Positions 43,124-51,471 of a stretch of 64,000 nucleotides of DNA are shown piece by piece; within the stretch, counting starts at the first letter, position 1; each line of letters begins with the position of its first letter. The position numbers were made by a program, and so were the translations under genes. The notes under the pieces were generated by a model, which worked only from the letters and a program-made list of their open reading frames with translations, ran no database searches and was not told the DNA's origin. Source of the stretch: CAYPEL01 sp036479985 (GTDB taxonomy: Bacteria > Pseudomonadota > Gammaproteobacteria > DSM-19610); the NCBI GenBank assembly GCA_965224815.1, contig CBDDAF010000003.1, positions 2,728,001 to 2,792,000 of the forward strand. Reading direction: 5' to 3'.

Positions 43124-45010
43124 TTAACGGCGTTCAAGGATGATTAATTCGCCAAATTGTTCCGCGCGCTGGTAATTCTCAACAAGGTAATCACCCAGAT
43201 TTCTTTTCCAAATTTCCCGCGTGACTGCCTTGGCATCAAACTTCTGTTGATAATGCACACTCGATAGCCATGAAGCCAGTTTTTTTACAATACTAAGCTC
43301 AGCAGGTGCCGTCCTGGGCTGCAGATTCTCATACAGGTAACCATAAGCCTTTTCGTCAACTACCACGAGCGTATTGTGATGGCCTTGCAGGTATTCTGTC
43401 ATTGGCTTATACCCATCGGTGTACATCGATTTGTAAAATGAATAACCCGCGGAGCAGACGCCAGCGTGTATGGCTAATCGCCAGAGCTTCGAGTAGAAAA
43501 TAACCGGACGATCAGCGCGTACCGGGCGGGCCAGGTAATTCGCCAGTGATACAGTATCTATATCCGGTTGGACGAGCTCAGATTGTACGCTATAGGTTCT
43601 TGCTGTGACTTTAGATTGACCGGCACCCTGTTCTAATAAAACATTTTTTGCGCCCAGTATCAGGCCTTCACCGAAATAACTCGCGGTTGGCAGAAGACCA
43701 AAGAGTCGGGTGAGGGAGGCTACGGCGATAACTATCACTATCATGCTTTGAGTAGAGCGTTTTACTGTAAATATATTTTTTTGTGTGGGCCATAAAAATG
43801 CCAGAATTAACGGCAGGAAAGAAAGCGTGACATGCCATAAATCAGCGCGCTGAATAGCAATTCTTAATGACCCTAGTGTAAACAGTAAGGCAACGAGTAA
43901 TAAACGATCTCCATACAGCATGGTCTCGTGCCGCAGCTTACGTAAACCCAGACCTGTTACTGCGACGGCTATACTGAGTAATCCAAACAGGGATAATGTG
44001 TTAACTGTCCAGTAATAACGGAAATTACCAATGCCAGTGTTTTTAGCATATTGTAATGTATAGGCGGTTGCCGACAGGTAATCTTTTAAAGTCTCACCCG
44101 TCAGGGCATAGGTTATTACAAAGCCAATGACGGCTGTGGTGAGTATGAAAACCAGTGCGGGAAATACGACAGGCGACTTTTTTGGCCCCAAATAGCAGGC
44201 AACGTATAATAAGGAAATCGCAATCAGTGCGATGATGCCAAATTCGTAAGAATAAGCCAGTTGTATGCCTACAAGTGCGCCTGCGATTGCACTTTTAAAT
44301 ACAGAATTTGGCCGGGCAGATACAATTAAAATTGCCAGGATAGTGGGTATGAGGCGCCAGCCGATGTAATTCATGCCCAGTAAGGTATCGAAAACAAAGG
44401 GTGCAAATAGTACAAAAGCGATAAAGCGATCACGAAAATTGTGAATGTGATGTTGGAACAAGCGCAGTAACAGGATGAAAAATGTTACTTGCAAAAATAC
44501 AATCAGTGAATAGTAGCTTTGCATGGAAAAGCCAAATAAATTTATCCATAAATGCGCGGGATAAATCATTAATGGGCCATAGAGAAATTCAAAGTCCTGG
44601 TAGGGAAGTTGGCCACACTGCATCCGTGCCAGCACATTCATAAAGTAGGTGTCTTCGATATAATTACCAAAGCGCGCTAAAAAGGCTGGCCAATAAAGCA
44701 AGGTAGTCAATGTACCTACGACCAGCGCCTCAAGCCATGCCTGCGTTGGCCGAACAGGATAATTAGATAATTGTCCTGGGTTGTCAGAGCCCGAAGCCTC
44801 ACTCTGATGGGGTATTACCATAAAAAATAACAGGCCAAAAACAGACCAGCCAGCGATCAGGAAATAAGCGAGGCCTGTGTTATATCCACTGCGTGCTGCA
44901 ACGTTGGGCAATGTGGGGTCAGGGGGGTAAGAAGCCGGTAGCACGAGCAACAAAACTATGTAGCCTAGCCAGAACACTGTGCAGGCTATTTTTAATTTGG
45001 AAGTCAACAT
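43124..45010 (-). CDS. Polytopic membrane protein, GT-C glycosyltransferase-like
   Basis: A 628-residue inner membrane protein with roughly a dozen hydrophobic helices. After TM1 comes a second helix (FLIAGWSVFGLLFFMVIP), then a periplasmic loop with YIEDTYFMNVLARMQCGQLPYQDFEFLYGPL, whose acidic motif near TM3 resembles the DxD/ExD of GT-C enzymes such as PMT and ArnT. A soluble C-terminal domain of about 170 residues follows. I do not recognise the family exactly. Context (glycosyltransferases, isomerase, divergent FAD and epimerase genes) supports a role in attaching sugars to a lipid-linked or surface glycan. The start is divergent from the next unit by about 150 bases. Confidence 0.7.
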   Translation of the reverse strand: MLTSKLKIACTVFWLGYIVLLLVLPASYPPDPTLPNVAARSGYNTGLAYFLIAGWSVFGLLFFMVIPHQSEASGSDNPGQLSNYPVRPTQAWLEALVVGTLTTLLYWPAFLARFGNYIEDTYFMNVLARMQCGQLPYQDFEFLYGPLMIYPAHLWINLFGFSMQSYYSLIVFLQVTFFILLLRLFQHHIHNFRDRFIAFVLFAPFVFDTLLGMNYIGWRLIPTILAILIVSARPNSVFKSAIAGALVGIQLAYSYEFGIIALIAISLLYVACYLGPKKSPVVFPALVFILTTAVIGFVITYALTGETLKDYLSATAYTLQYAKNTGIGNFRYYWTVNTLSLFGLLSIAVAVTGLGLRKLRHETMLYGDRLLLVALLFTLGSLRIAIQRADLWHVTLSFLPLILAFLWPTQKNIFTVKRSTQSMIVIVIAVASLTRLFGLLPTASYFGEGLILGAKNVLLEQGAGQSKVTARTYSVQSELVQPDIDTVSLANYLARPVRADRPVIFYSKLWRLAIHAGVCSAGYSFYKSMYTDGYKPMTEYLQGHHNTLVVVDEKAYGYLYENLQPRTAPAELSIVKKLASWLSSVHYQQKFDAKAVTREIWKRNLGDYLVENYQRAEQFGELIILERR

Positions 45011-45164
45011 GTCAAATTGAGATAATTAACGATATATACAGGTTAGAATAGTTATTATTGGAAGATCACTCAAATAATCGTGATGATTATATAGACTTAA
45101 TAATGCAACACAATAATATGGGAAATATTGATAGGGAATTTAGCCGGAAACTCTACCGTTACCT

Positions 45165-46301
45165 ATGGAAATGACTAAACAATTTGATGCTGTCGTTATT
45201 GGCGGTGGATTTTACGGCTGTGCGGTAGCGCTTGAGTTGCAGAGAAAGGGGCGTCGCGTATGTTTGCTGGAAAAAGAAGCAGATATTATGCAGCGTGCAT
45301 CTTATATCAATCAGGCGCGCATACATCAAGGCTATCATTATCCAAGGAGTGTGCTGACTGCGCTGCGTTCCCGGGTTAATTTTGAACGGTTTTCTGAAGA
45401 ATTTAGTGACTGTGTTTATTCCGAATTTGATAAATACTATGCCATCGGCAGGGTGACTTCAAAAGTCAATGCAGAACAATTCCGGCTTTTTTGTCAGCGC
45501 ATTGGAGCACCGTTACAAAAAGCACCCAAGCATATAAAGTCACTGTTTAATCCTGCTCTTATTGATGATGTATTCAAAGTGCGTGAATATGCATTTGATG
45601 CCGTCAAGTTGAAAATAATAATGCGCGATTTGCTCGATAATGCAGGTGTTGAAGTTGAGCTTAATGTACAGGTTGATCAGGTCGGTACCATAAATAACAA
45701 ATTGAAAGTTGATTGCACGGGTTTGAATGGAGCGTATGAAATAACCGCGCATTATGTTTTTAATTGTACCTATTCGCGAATTAATAGGTTGATGAAAAAT
45801 TCATCTTTAGATCTTATTCCATTAAAACATGAATACACAGAAATGGCGCTTGTTGAGGTGCCTGAGGCAATACAGAATGCGGGTTTTACCGTTATGGATG
45901 GTCCATTCTTTTCGATCATGCCATTTCCAGCGCGACAATTACATACATTAAGTCATGTTCGTTATACGCCGCATTACTACTGGCAGGATGGTCAGGGAAA
46001 GCCCAATCTGGATGTCCATGCGCATATTAAAAGTTCGCATGAAAATAGTTATCATGTCCATATGTTAAAAGATTCACAGCGTTATATGCCGATACTCTCA
46101 GAGTGTAATTATGTAGAATCCCTATGGGAAGTTAAAACGGTTTTGCCTCAAAGTGAAGTTGACGATAGTCGGCCAATCCTTTTCAGGCGTTCTGAACAAT
46201 CACCTAATGTGATTTCGATAATGGGTGGTAAAATCGATAATGTATTTGATATTCGGGAAAAGTTGCAAATGTTTTTAAACAATGAGCAGAGTCAATCATG
46301 A
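45165..46301 (+). CDS. FAD-dependent oxidoreductase (DAO family)
   Basis: A 378-residue flavoprotein. The N-terminal dinucleotide motif is VVIGGGFYGCAVALELQRKGRRVCLLEKE. After it comes ASYINQARIHQGYHYPRS, and the C-terminal FAD contact is VISIMGGKIDNVFDI. Members of this fold oxidise amines, amino acids or glycerol derivatives. The strict four-base overlap (ATGA) with the GT2 gene that follows and the epimerase further on suggest action on a sugar or lipid intermediate of the same glycan pathway. The start is ATG 45165 with ATG 45171 as a second choice; no strong ribosome site is seen. Confidence 0.8.
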   Translation: MEMTKQFDAVVIGGGFYGCAVALELQRKGRRVCLLEKEADIMQRASYINQARIHQGYHYPRSVLTALRSRVNFERFSEEFSDCVYSEFDKYYAIGRVTSKVNAEQFRLFCQRIGAPLQKAPKHIKSLFNPALIDDVFKVREYAFDAVKLKIIMRDLLDNAGVEVELNVQVDQVGTINNKLKVDCTGLNGAYEITAHYVFNCTYSRINRLMKNSSLDLIPLKHEYTEMALVEVPEAIQNAGFTVMDGPFFSIMPFPARQLHTLSHVRYTPHYYWQDGQGKPNLDVHAHIKSSHENSYHVHMLKDSQRYMPILSECNYVESLWEVKTVLPQSEVDDSRPILFRRSEQSPNVISIMGGKIDNVFDIREKLQMFLNNEQSQS

Positions 46302-47293
46302 AAATAGACCGGTTTGTATCAGTAATAGCGCCTCTGCATGATGATGCGGATATTATTGCTGCTTTTATTCGTGAAACAATTCCGGTGCTGCGTAAACATT
46401 ACACGAACTATGAACTTGTATTGGTAGATGATGGTTCCCTGGATAAAACAGTAGACGTGATTACTGAACTGCTCAGTGAGTATGAAGGTATTCGCTTACT
46501 TCGGCTTTCGAGGGAGTTTGGAGAGGAGATAGCAATCTCTGCAGGGTTGGATAGTGTGATTGGTGATTTTTCTGTGGTAATGATTCCGCGTATGGATCCA
46601 CCAGAAGTAATTCCTGAGTTAGTCCAGCGCTGTATTGATGGGGTTGATGTCGTGTTTGGAGTGCGGCGAACACGTGATAAAGAAAGCTGGTTGGTGACTA
46701 AATCAGAGACGGTTTTCTACTGGTATTGTCGGAAATATCTCAAACTTGACTTGCCACATAATTCTACTCAGTTTCGTTGTCTAAGCAGACAGGCAGTGAA
46801 TGCGATTATTCAAATCAAAGACAGTTATCGCTATCTGCGACTATTTAGTTCTTATGTTGGCTACGAGCACCAACAATATTTATACGATCCGATAAACAGA
46901 AGTGGCAAGCTACAGCCGCGTAACTTTTTCAAGTCATTAAATGAAGCAACATCACTAATTATGGAAAATTCAGCGCATCCTTTAAGAATGGTTAGCTGGC
47001 TTGGCCTGATAGCAGCGGCAGGTAATTTGATTTATGTTGCGTATATTTTTGCAGTTTATTTCTTTAAGGATTTTATAGCTGAAGGCTGGACAACGCTCTC
47101 ATTACAGAATGCAGGGCAGTTTTTCCTTATATCCGTTATATTAACAGCACTGTGTGAATATACCGGAAGAATGCTAAACAGATTGCGTGATCGTCCTTTG
47201 TACTATCTTCGGGGTGAACGAAACAGCAGTGTACTGCTTGTAGATACTGAGCGGTCTAATGTTGTAGAAGACTCAAAGTCTGTAGATTTATAA
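46298..47293 (+). CDS. Glycosyltransferase family 2 with two C-terminal membrane helices
   Basis: A 331-residue GT2 enzyme with the layout of bacterial GtrB/DPM-like transferases. The catalytic domain reads FVSVIAPLHDDADIIAAFI, LVLVDDGSLDKTVDVI, RLSREFGEEIAISAGLDS and SVVMIPRMDPPEV. Residues about 230-290 form two membrane helices (MVSWLGLIAAAGNLIYVAYIFAV and FFLISVILTALCEYTG). Usual members transfer a sugar to undecaprenyl phosphate. The D of the normal MDADLQDPPE motif appears as RMDPPE, a shortened variant. It is translationally coupled to the FAD gene by an ATGA overlap. Confidence 0.87.
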   Translation: MKIDRFVSVIAPLHDDADIIAAFIRETIPVLRKHYTNYELVLVDDGSLDKTVDVITELLSEYEGIRLLRLSREFGEEIAISAGLDSVIGDFSVVMIPRMDPPEVIPELVQRCIDGVDVVFGVRRTRDKESWLVTKSETVFYWYCRKYLKLDLPHNSTQFRCLSRQAVNAIIQIKDSYRYLRLFSSYVGYEHQQYLYDPINRSGKLQPRNFFKSLNEATSLIMENSAHPLRMVSWLGLIAAAGNLIYVAYIFAVYFFKDFIAEGWTTLSLQNAGQFFLISVILTALCEYTGRMLNRLRDRPLYYLRGERNSSVLLVDTERSNVVEDSKSVDL

Positions 47294-47333
47294 CTCGCCA
47301 CAAAAGTAAAATATTGATTTAGGAATTAACTTT

Positions 47334-48098
47334 ATGTCACGCGCCCTCATAGGCCATACAGGATTTGTAGGCGGTAACCTGTTAAGCCAACAATCATTTA
47401 CAGATTGCTTTAATACTACAAATATAGAAACTATCAGGGGAAATCACTTTGAGTCTGTTGTTTGTGCAGGTGTGTCGGCAGCCAAGTGGATAGCAAATCG
47501 TGAACCAGATAAAGATGCTGAAAATATAGAAGGGCTGAAGCAGCAGCTTAAAACAATAACCGCCGATAAATTCATTCTTATTTCTACCGTAGATGTATAT
47601 CCGCAGCCCATAGATGTAGACGAACATAGTTCAATTGTGATTGATGAGTGTCAGCCCTATGGGAAACATCGTCTGGAATTGGAGAAATTCATTGCAACCG
47701 AGTTTGATGCACTAATTGTCAGATTGCCGGGACTTTTTGGAAAAGGATTAAAAAAGAATATTATTTATGATTTTTTAAACAATAATAATATTGAGAAAAT
47801 AAATCCAGAGAACGTATTTCAGTTCTATGATTTAAAGCATTTAACAAAAGACATTCAGTTCAGCCTGGATCAAGATATAAATCTTCTCAATATTGCAACT
47901 GAACCAACCAGTGTCAGTGAAGTTGCAAAAATATGCCTCGGCCATGAATTTAACAACAAGATTGATGGCGCGCCAGTAAGATATGATTTCAAGAGTAGCC
48001 ATGCAAAAGTATTTGGTGGGAATGAAGGATATTTGTACAGTAAGGAACAGGTATTGGCAGATTTAAAGCAGTTTATTGCGGCTGAAAATTTAAGCTAA
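47334..48098 (+). CDS. NAD(P)-dependent epimerase/dehydratase (extended SDR-like)
   Basis: A 254-residue Rossmann protein. The N-terminal glycine motif is GHTGFVGGNLL. A central ILISTVDVYPQP strand contains the Ser/Thr position, and YGKHRLELEKFI carries the Tyr-x-x-x-Lys-like catalytic pair (YGKH, not the textbook YxxxK). The protein is about 50-70 residues shorter than typical nucleotide-sugar epimerases. It probably modifies a sugar nucleotide in the glycan pathway, or has lost activity. It follows the GT2 gene by 40 bases on the same strand. Confidence 0.75.
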   Translation: MSRALIGHTGFVGGNLLSQQSFTDCFNTTNIETIRGNHFESVVCAGVSAAKWIANREPDKDAENIEGLKQQLKTITADKFILISTVDVYPQPIDVDEHSSIVIDECQPYGKHRLELEKFIATEFDALIVRLPGLFGKGLKKNIIYDFLNNNNIEKINPENVFQFYDLKHLTKDIQFSLDQDINLLNIATEPTSVSEVAKICLGHEFNNKIDGAPVRYDFKSSHAKVFGGNEGYLYSKEQVLADLKQFIAAENLS

Positions 48099-48154
48099 AA
48101 GATACGCTTAGAGCTATAATATATTCGAGTTCATTGTTCGTATAGAGGAGGTGC

Positions 48155-48811
48155 ATGATGAGCAGCAAGAAAATCCACCAGTTCCCCGGCGAAGATGTTG
48201 ATGTCAGCTGGGATGACCGTTTATGTATACACATTGGTGAATGTGGTCAGGCCAGTGGTGATTTGTTTATAGGTGGCCGCCAACCCTGGTGCCAACCTGA
48301 TCTGGTGAATTCAGGTCACGTTGCTGATGTATGTGAGCGTTGTCCGAGTGGCGCACTGGCTTATAAATATAAAGCCAGTGATAAAGCTGAATTATCCGAT
48401 AAACAAAACACAGTACAAGTCGTTTATAACGGCCCGTATTATGTGCGCGGGAATTTGAGTATCGACGGTGTGCCTGCTGATATGCCGGGCGTAAAATTTC
48501 GTGCCGCACTGTGCCGTTGTGGGCAATCTAAAAATAAACCCTTCTGTGACAACAGCCATGAAAAAATAAACTTCAGTGATTATGGTGCGGTTGGTGAATC
48601 GGGAAATGAGCTTAAACAATTAGGCGGTGAGCTCAAAATAAAATCAGCCAAAGATGGGCCCTTGTTATTGTCAGGTAATGTAACCATCAAAGCGGGCAGT
48701 GGCCGCACCGCCTGGCAGGGTGATAACGTTGCCTTGTGCCGGTGTGGTGCTTCAAAAAACAAACCTTTCTGTGATGGTGCTCATAAGCAGGCGGGATTCA
48801 AGAGTGATTAG
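48155..48811 (+). CDS. 4Fe-4S mono-cluster plus double CDGSH iron-sulfur protein
   Basis: A 218-residue soluble iron-sulfur protein. Residues 10-70 match the divergent 4Fe-4S mono-cluster domain (DDRLCIHIGECG, WCQPDLV, CERCPSGAL). Two CDGSH zinc-finger-like domains follow, with CRCGQSKNKPFCDNSH (about 125) and CRCGASKNKPFCDGAH (about 200), each binding a 2Fe-2S cluster through three Cys and one His. Such fusions are thought to move electrons or clusters. GAGGAGG precedes the ATG, so it should be well translated. It is followed by a REP pair and an aquaporin gene. Confidence 0.9.
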   Translation: MMSSKKIHQFPGEDVDVSWDDRLCIHIGECGQASGDLFIGGRQPWCQPDLVNSGHVADVCERCPSGALAYKYKASDKAELSDKQNTVQVVYNGPYYVRGNLSIDGVPADMPGVKFRAALCRCGQSKNKPFCDNSHEKINFSDYGAVGESGNELKQLGGELKIKSAKDGPLLLSGNVTIKAGSGRTAWQGDNVALCRCGASKNKPFCDGAHKQAGFKSD

Positions 48812-48889
48812 TGATTTATTTAGCCACAGGACATCAGTATTTGTACTCATTAAGGCACCTCTGATTAATTAGTGAGAATCTGTAGGAGC

Positions 48890-48943
48890 GGCTTTAGCCG
48901 CGATGAACTCTGCAGACCAATCGCGGCTAAAGCCGCTCTACAT
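48890..48943. repeat. GTAG-type REP inverted pair, copy 11
   Basis: Inverted REP arms with the TTTAGCC variant; the right arm has lost one base (GCTCTACA). It lies downstream of the CDGSH gene. Confidence 0.88.
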
Positions 48944-49087
48944 AAATTGTATTGTTTTTCATGACCATAATCCTGCATTTTTCTAACATTAAATTGATTT
49001 TTCTGGTTAACAGGTATTTACTGGGCGGGTAGTAGTTAGGTATGAAAACGATAAATAATTTTAATTGTAACTACGAAGGAGTGGAGA

Positions 49088-49783
49088 ATGACGCTAACAA
49101 AAAAATTAGGCGCTGAATTTATTGGAACATTTTGGTTGGTATTAGGTGGCTGTGGTAGTGCCGTTCTTGCCGCCGCATTTCCCGATGTGGGTATTGGTTT
49201 GTTGGGTGTTTCCCTGGCATTCGGACTGACTGTTTTAACCATGGCATTTGCAATTGGTCATATTTCTGGTTGTCATTTAAATCCTGCGGTTTCATTTGGT
49301 CTGTGGTCGGGAGGGCGATTCCCAATCTCTGAACTGGGCCCCTACATTGTTGCACAAGTTGCGGGCGGTATTGCAGGTGCAGCCATATTGTATGTTATTG
49401 CAACCGGACAAGCAGGTTTTGATGTCACGGCAGGATTCGCATCAAATGGTTTCGGAGAACATTCACCTGGTGGCTATAGCATGACCGCTGCACTGGTAAC
49501 CGAAATTGTGATGACGTTTATGTTTCTAATTATTATTTTAGGAGCAACAGATAAACGTGCACCCGCAGGCTTTGCGCCTATTGCAATTGGTCTTGCATTA
49601 ACGCTTATTCACCTGATTAGTATTCCTGTTACCAATACATCTGTGAATCCGGCGAGAAGTACGGGTGTCGCTATCTTCCAGGGAGACTGGGCCGTTTCAC
49701 AATTGTGGCTATTTTGGGTTGCACCCATCGTTGGCGCAATATTAGCTGGAATTGTCTATCGGTGGTTTGAGACTGAAGATTAG
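49088..49783 (+). CDS. aqpZ: Aquaporin Z
   Basis: A 231-residue channel of the major intrinsic protein family. Both NPA motifs are present (CHLNPAVSFGLWSG and NTSVNPARSTGVAI), with the usual six transmembrane helices, the aromatic/arginine filter Arg after the second NPA, and an N-terminal TKKLGAEFIGTFWLVLGGCGSAVLA signature. It is a close match to AqpZ by sequence, which conducts water through the inner membrane. A strong AAGGAGTGGAG ribosome site precedes the ATG. It is probably monocistronic. Confidence 0.94.
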   Translation: MTLTKKLGAEFIGTFWLVLGGCGSAVLAAAFPDVGIGLLGVSLAFGLTVLTMAFAIGHISGCHLNPAVSFGLWSGGRFPISELGPYIVAQVAGGIAGAAILYVIATGQAGFDVTAGFASNGFGEHSPGGYSMTAALVTEIVMTFMFLIIILGATDKRAPAGFAPIAIGLALTLIHLISIPVTNTSVNPARSTGVAIFQGDWAVSQLWLFWVAPIVGAILAGIVYRWFETED

Positions 49784-49812
49784 TCTGCCCCTGATTTTCT
49801 AAAGGTACAAAC

Positions 49813-49870
49813 ATGTAGGAGCGGCTTTAGCCGCGATGGGCGCTACGCCTGTCGTGGTTAAAACTGCTAT
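49813..49870. repeat. Decayed GTAG-type REP, copy 12
   Basis: The left arm is intact (TGTAGGAGCGGCTTTAGCC). The right arm is eroded (TCGTGGTTAAAACTGC), which makes it a good example of REP decay between convergent genes. Confidence 0.75.
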
Positions 49871-49893
49871 GGCAGCAATTGCCGCAACAACAA

Positions 49894-50427
49894 TTATTTT
49901 TTGACTAACTTTTCTATCAAAGCTTCCATAGCATTAGCCTGTTTATCACCGGGATGGGTCTCACCAATAAAATATCCGGTCATATTGCCTTGTGTATCGA
50001 TCAGATAAAACGACGGCCAGTAACGGTTACCCAATGAACGCCAGTATTTCATGTCATTATCCATCATAACCGGCCATTCAATGTCGTGGTGTTTGACGGC
50101 GGTAGTTACCGCCAGCCTGGGTTTCTCCCAGGCAAATTCCGGGCTGTGAACACCGATAATTTCCAAACCTTGTTGCTGATATTTTGAGTAGACGGATTTA
50201 AGCCAGGGCAGGGAACGTTTGCAGTTGCTGCAACCGTAGGTCCAGATATTCAGTAATACAACTTTGCCTTTTAGTTTTTCCCAGTCGAGTGGTGCAGAAT
50301 TTATCCAGGCATTGTTGTCAGCTTGTTTGAAGGGTGGTGCGGGATTTTTCTCAGAGATTTCGCGAGCCTGTGCCGGGAGTACCGATAAAAGAACTGCCAG
50401 TAGCAGAGACTGATGAAGTGTATGCAT
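49894..50427 (-). CDS. Exported thioredoxin-fold protein (TlpA/redoxin-like)
   Basis: A 177-residue periplasmic protein. A signal peptide ends near LPAQA. The thioredoxin fold has the redox motif YGCSNCKRSLPWL (Cys-x-x-Cys near residue 66), a VVLLNIWTYGCSNC strand, IIGVHSPEF and a cis-proline region YWPSFYLID. The family reduces or transfers disulfides in the periplasm, or acts with cytochrome assembly. The CSNC spacing is typical of DipZ-like redoxins. It is isolated, with REP copies at both sides, and convergent with aqpZ. Confidence 0.85.
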   Translation of the reverse strand: MHTLHQSLLLAVLLSVLPAQAREISEKNPAPPFKQADNNAWINSAPLDWEKLKGKVVLLNIWTYGCSNCKRSLPWLKSVYSKYQQQGLEIIGVHSPEFAWEKPRLAVTTAVKHHDIEWPVMMDNDMKYWRSLGNRYWPSFYLIDTQGNMTGYFIGETHPGDKQANAMEALIEKLVKK

Positions 50428-50443
50428 ATAAAAAACCTTTGTG

Positions 50444-50510
50444 CTGTAGGAGCGGCTTCAGCCGCGATGAATTGCGCCGTACCCCATCGCGGCTGAAGCC
50501 GCTCCTACAG
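50444..50510. repeat. GTAG-type REP inverted pair, copy 13
   Basis: Near-perfect arms (CTGTAGGAGCGGCTTCAGCC and complement) lie between two leftward genes. Confidence 0.9.
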
Positions 50511-50523
50511 TCTTTATTATAGT

Positions 50524-51195
50524 TTAGCGGGTACGCCTGATAACAACACGCGCAACCGGGTTGCGCCAGTCGTATGTAGCAGGAGCCAAATCACCTATAC
50601 CATGAATACCGCCGTTAATATGCACATAGCCTTCGCCACCAACACCGGGTGAACCGCCATCACCGCCACAGACTGGCCCTGGAATGCTGACGCATAGTTC
50701 GTCATTAGGTTCACTACCTGCATCGTAGGCAGGACTGTATTTTACAACACTCCGATGGCCGCGGGGCAGATACAGATTCTGGAATGAGAAAAAGGCATCA
50801 TTGGTCGGTATCAGCATGGCTGCCATAGATAGACGGTCGTGTCTGGATCTAACTTTGATCTGGATGGTTACAGATTTGCCAGGATCAAGCAGACCTTCAG
50901 AAGTTGTCGTGTTACTTACGCCGCGTGTTTCATCCAGTAATTCATTTAATGGATTCGTATCGCCCCCTTCAGCGAGTGCTGCCAGTTCTTCACTAGCGGG
51001 TTCGCCAGCATTGAATAACAGGTGACTGTTTGACCGATGGCTAACAACCAGGATAGGGGTAAAAGATTGTGCGCGTGTCAGATTAGTGATAGTGACATCA
51101 TAGGTGCGGTTATGGCCAGCCAGGGCTGCTCCACTCAGTGCTACTGTACCTAGAATGGTTGCAGTGAAAAAAGTACGTATCGTCTTCGTTTTCAT
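50524..51195 (-). CDS. Exported spondin-domain protein
   Basis: A 223-residue secreted protein. A signal peptide (TFFTATILGTVALSGAALA) is followed by a domain matching bacterial spondin_N proteins: YDVTITNLTRAQSFTPILVVSHR, LFNAGEPASEELAALAEGGD, PGKSVTIQIKVRSRHDRLSMAAMLIPTNDAFF. The end has a Cys/Gly-rich loop and a TYDWRNPVARVVI strand. Eukaryotic spondins act in adhesion; the bacterial role is not known. Strong GGAGG ribosome site. It lies before a two-component system transcribed in the same direction, from which it is separated by a repeat. Confidence 0.8.
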   Translation of the reverse strand: MKTKTIRTFFTATILGTVALSGAALAGHNRTYDVTITNLTRAQSFTPILVVSHRSNSHLLFNAGEPASEELAALAEGGDTNPLNELLDETRGVSNTTTSEGLLDPGKSVTIQIKVRSRHDRLSMAAMLIPTNDAFFSFQNLYLPRGHRSVVKYSPAYDAGSEPNDELCVSIPGPVCGGDGGSPGVGGEGYVHINGGIHGIGDLAPATYDWRNPVARVVIRRTR

Positions 51196-51362
51196 CGGTT
51201 TCCTCCTGAAAGGGGATGTGTGTAAATTTGCAGGCTAATGGACAGCCTGTAAATCTGTGGTTAACGATGAAAGAATAGTCTTGATGGTTCACAGAACCGT
51301 CTCGGAAATATCACGTTTCTGTCACGCTTTGGAATTGCTAACCCAACTCTGCTAATCCAAAG

Positions 51363-51453
51363 CCCCCTCTCCCTCCGGGAGAGGGTTGGGGAGAGGGGAT
51401 ATAATAAAAGGCAGTTGCGTTTATCTGATCCCCTCCCCCTGAGGGGGAGGGGA
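51363..51453. repeat. C/T-rich palindromic repeat family B, double copy
   Basis: Two palindromes (CCCTCTCCCTCC / GGGAGAGGG and CCCTCCCCCTGAGGGGGAGG) are joined by an ATAAAAGGCAGTT linker, with the same order as at 15816. It lies between the two-component operon and the spondin gene. Confidence 0.8.
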
Positions 51454-51471
51454 TGTATCGTGCAAAGGTTT

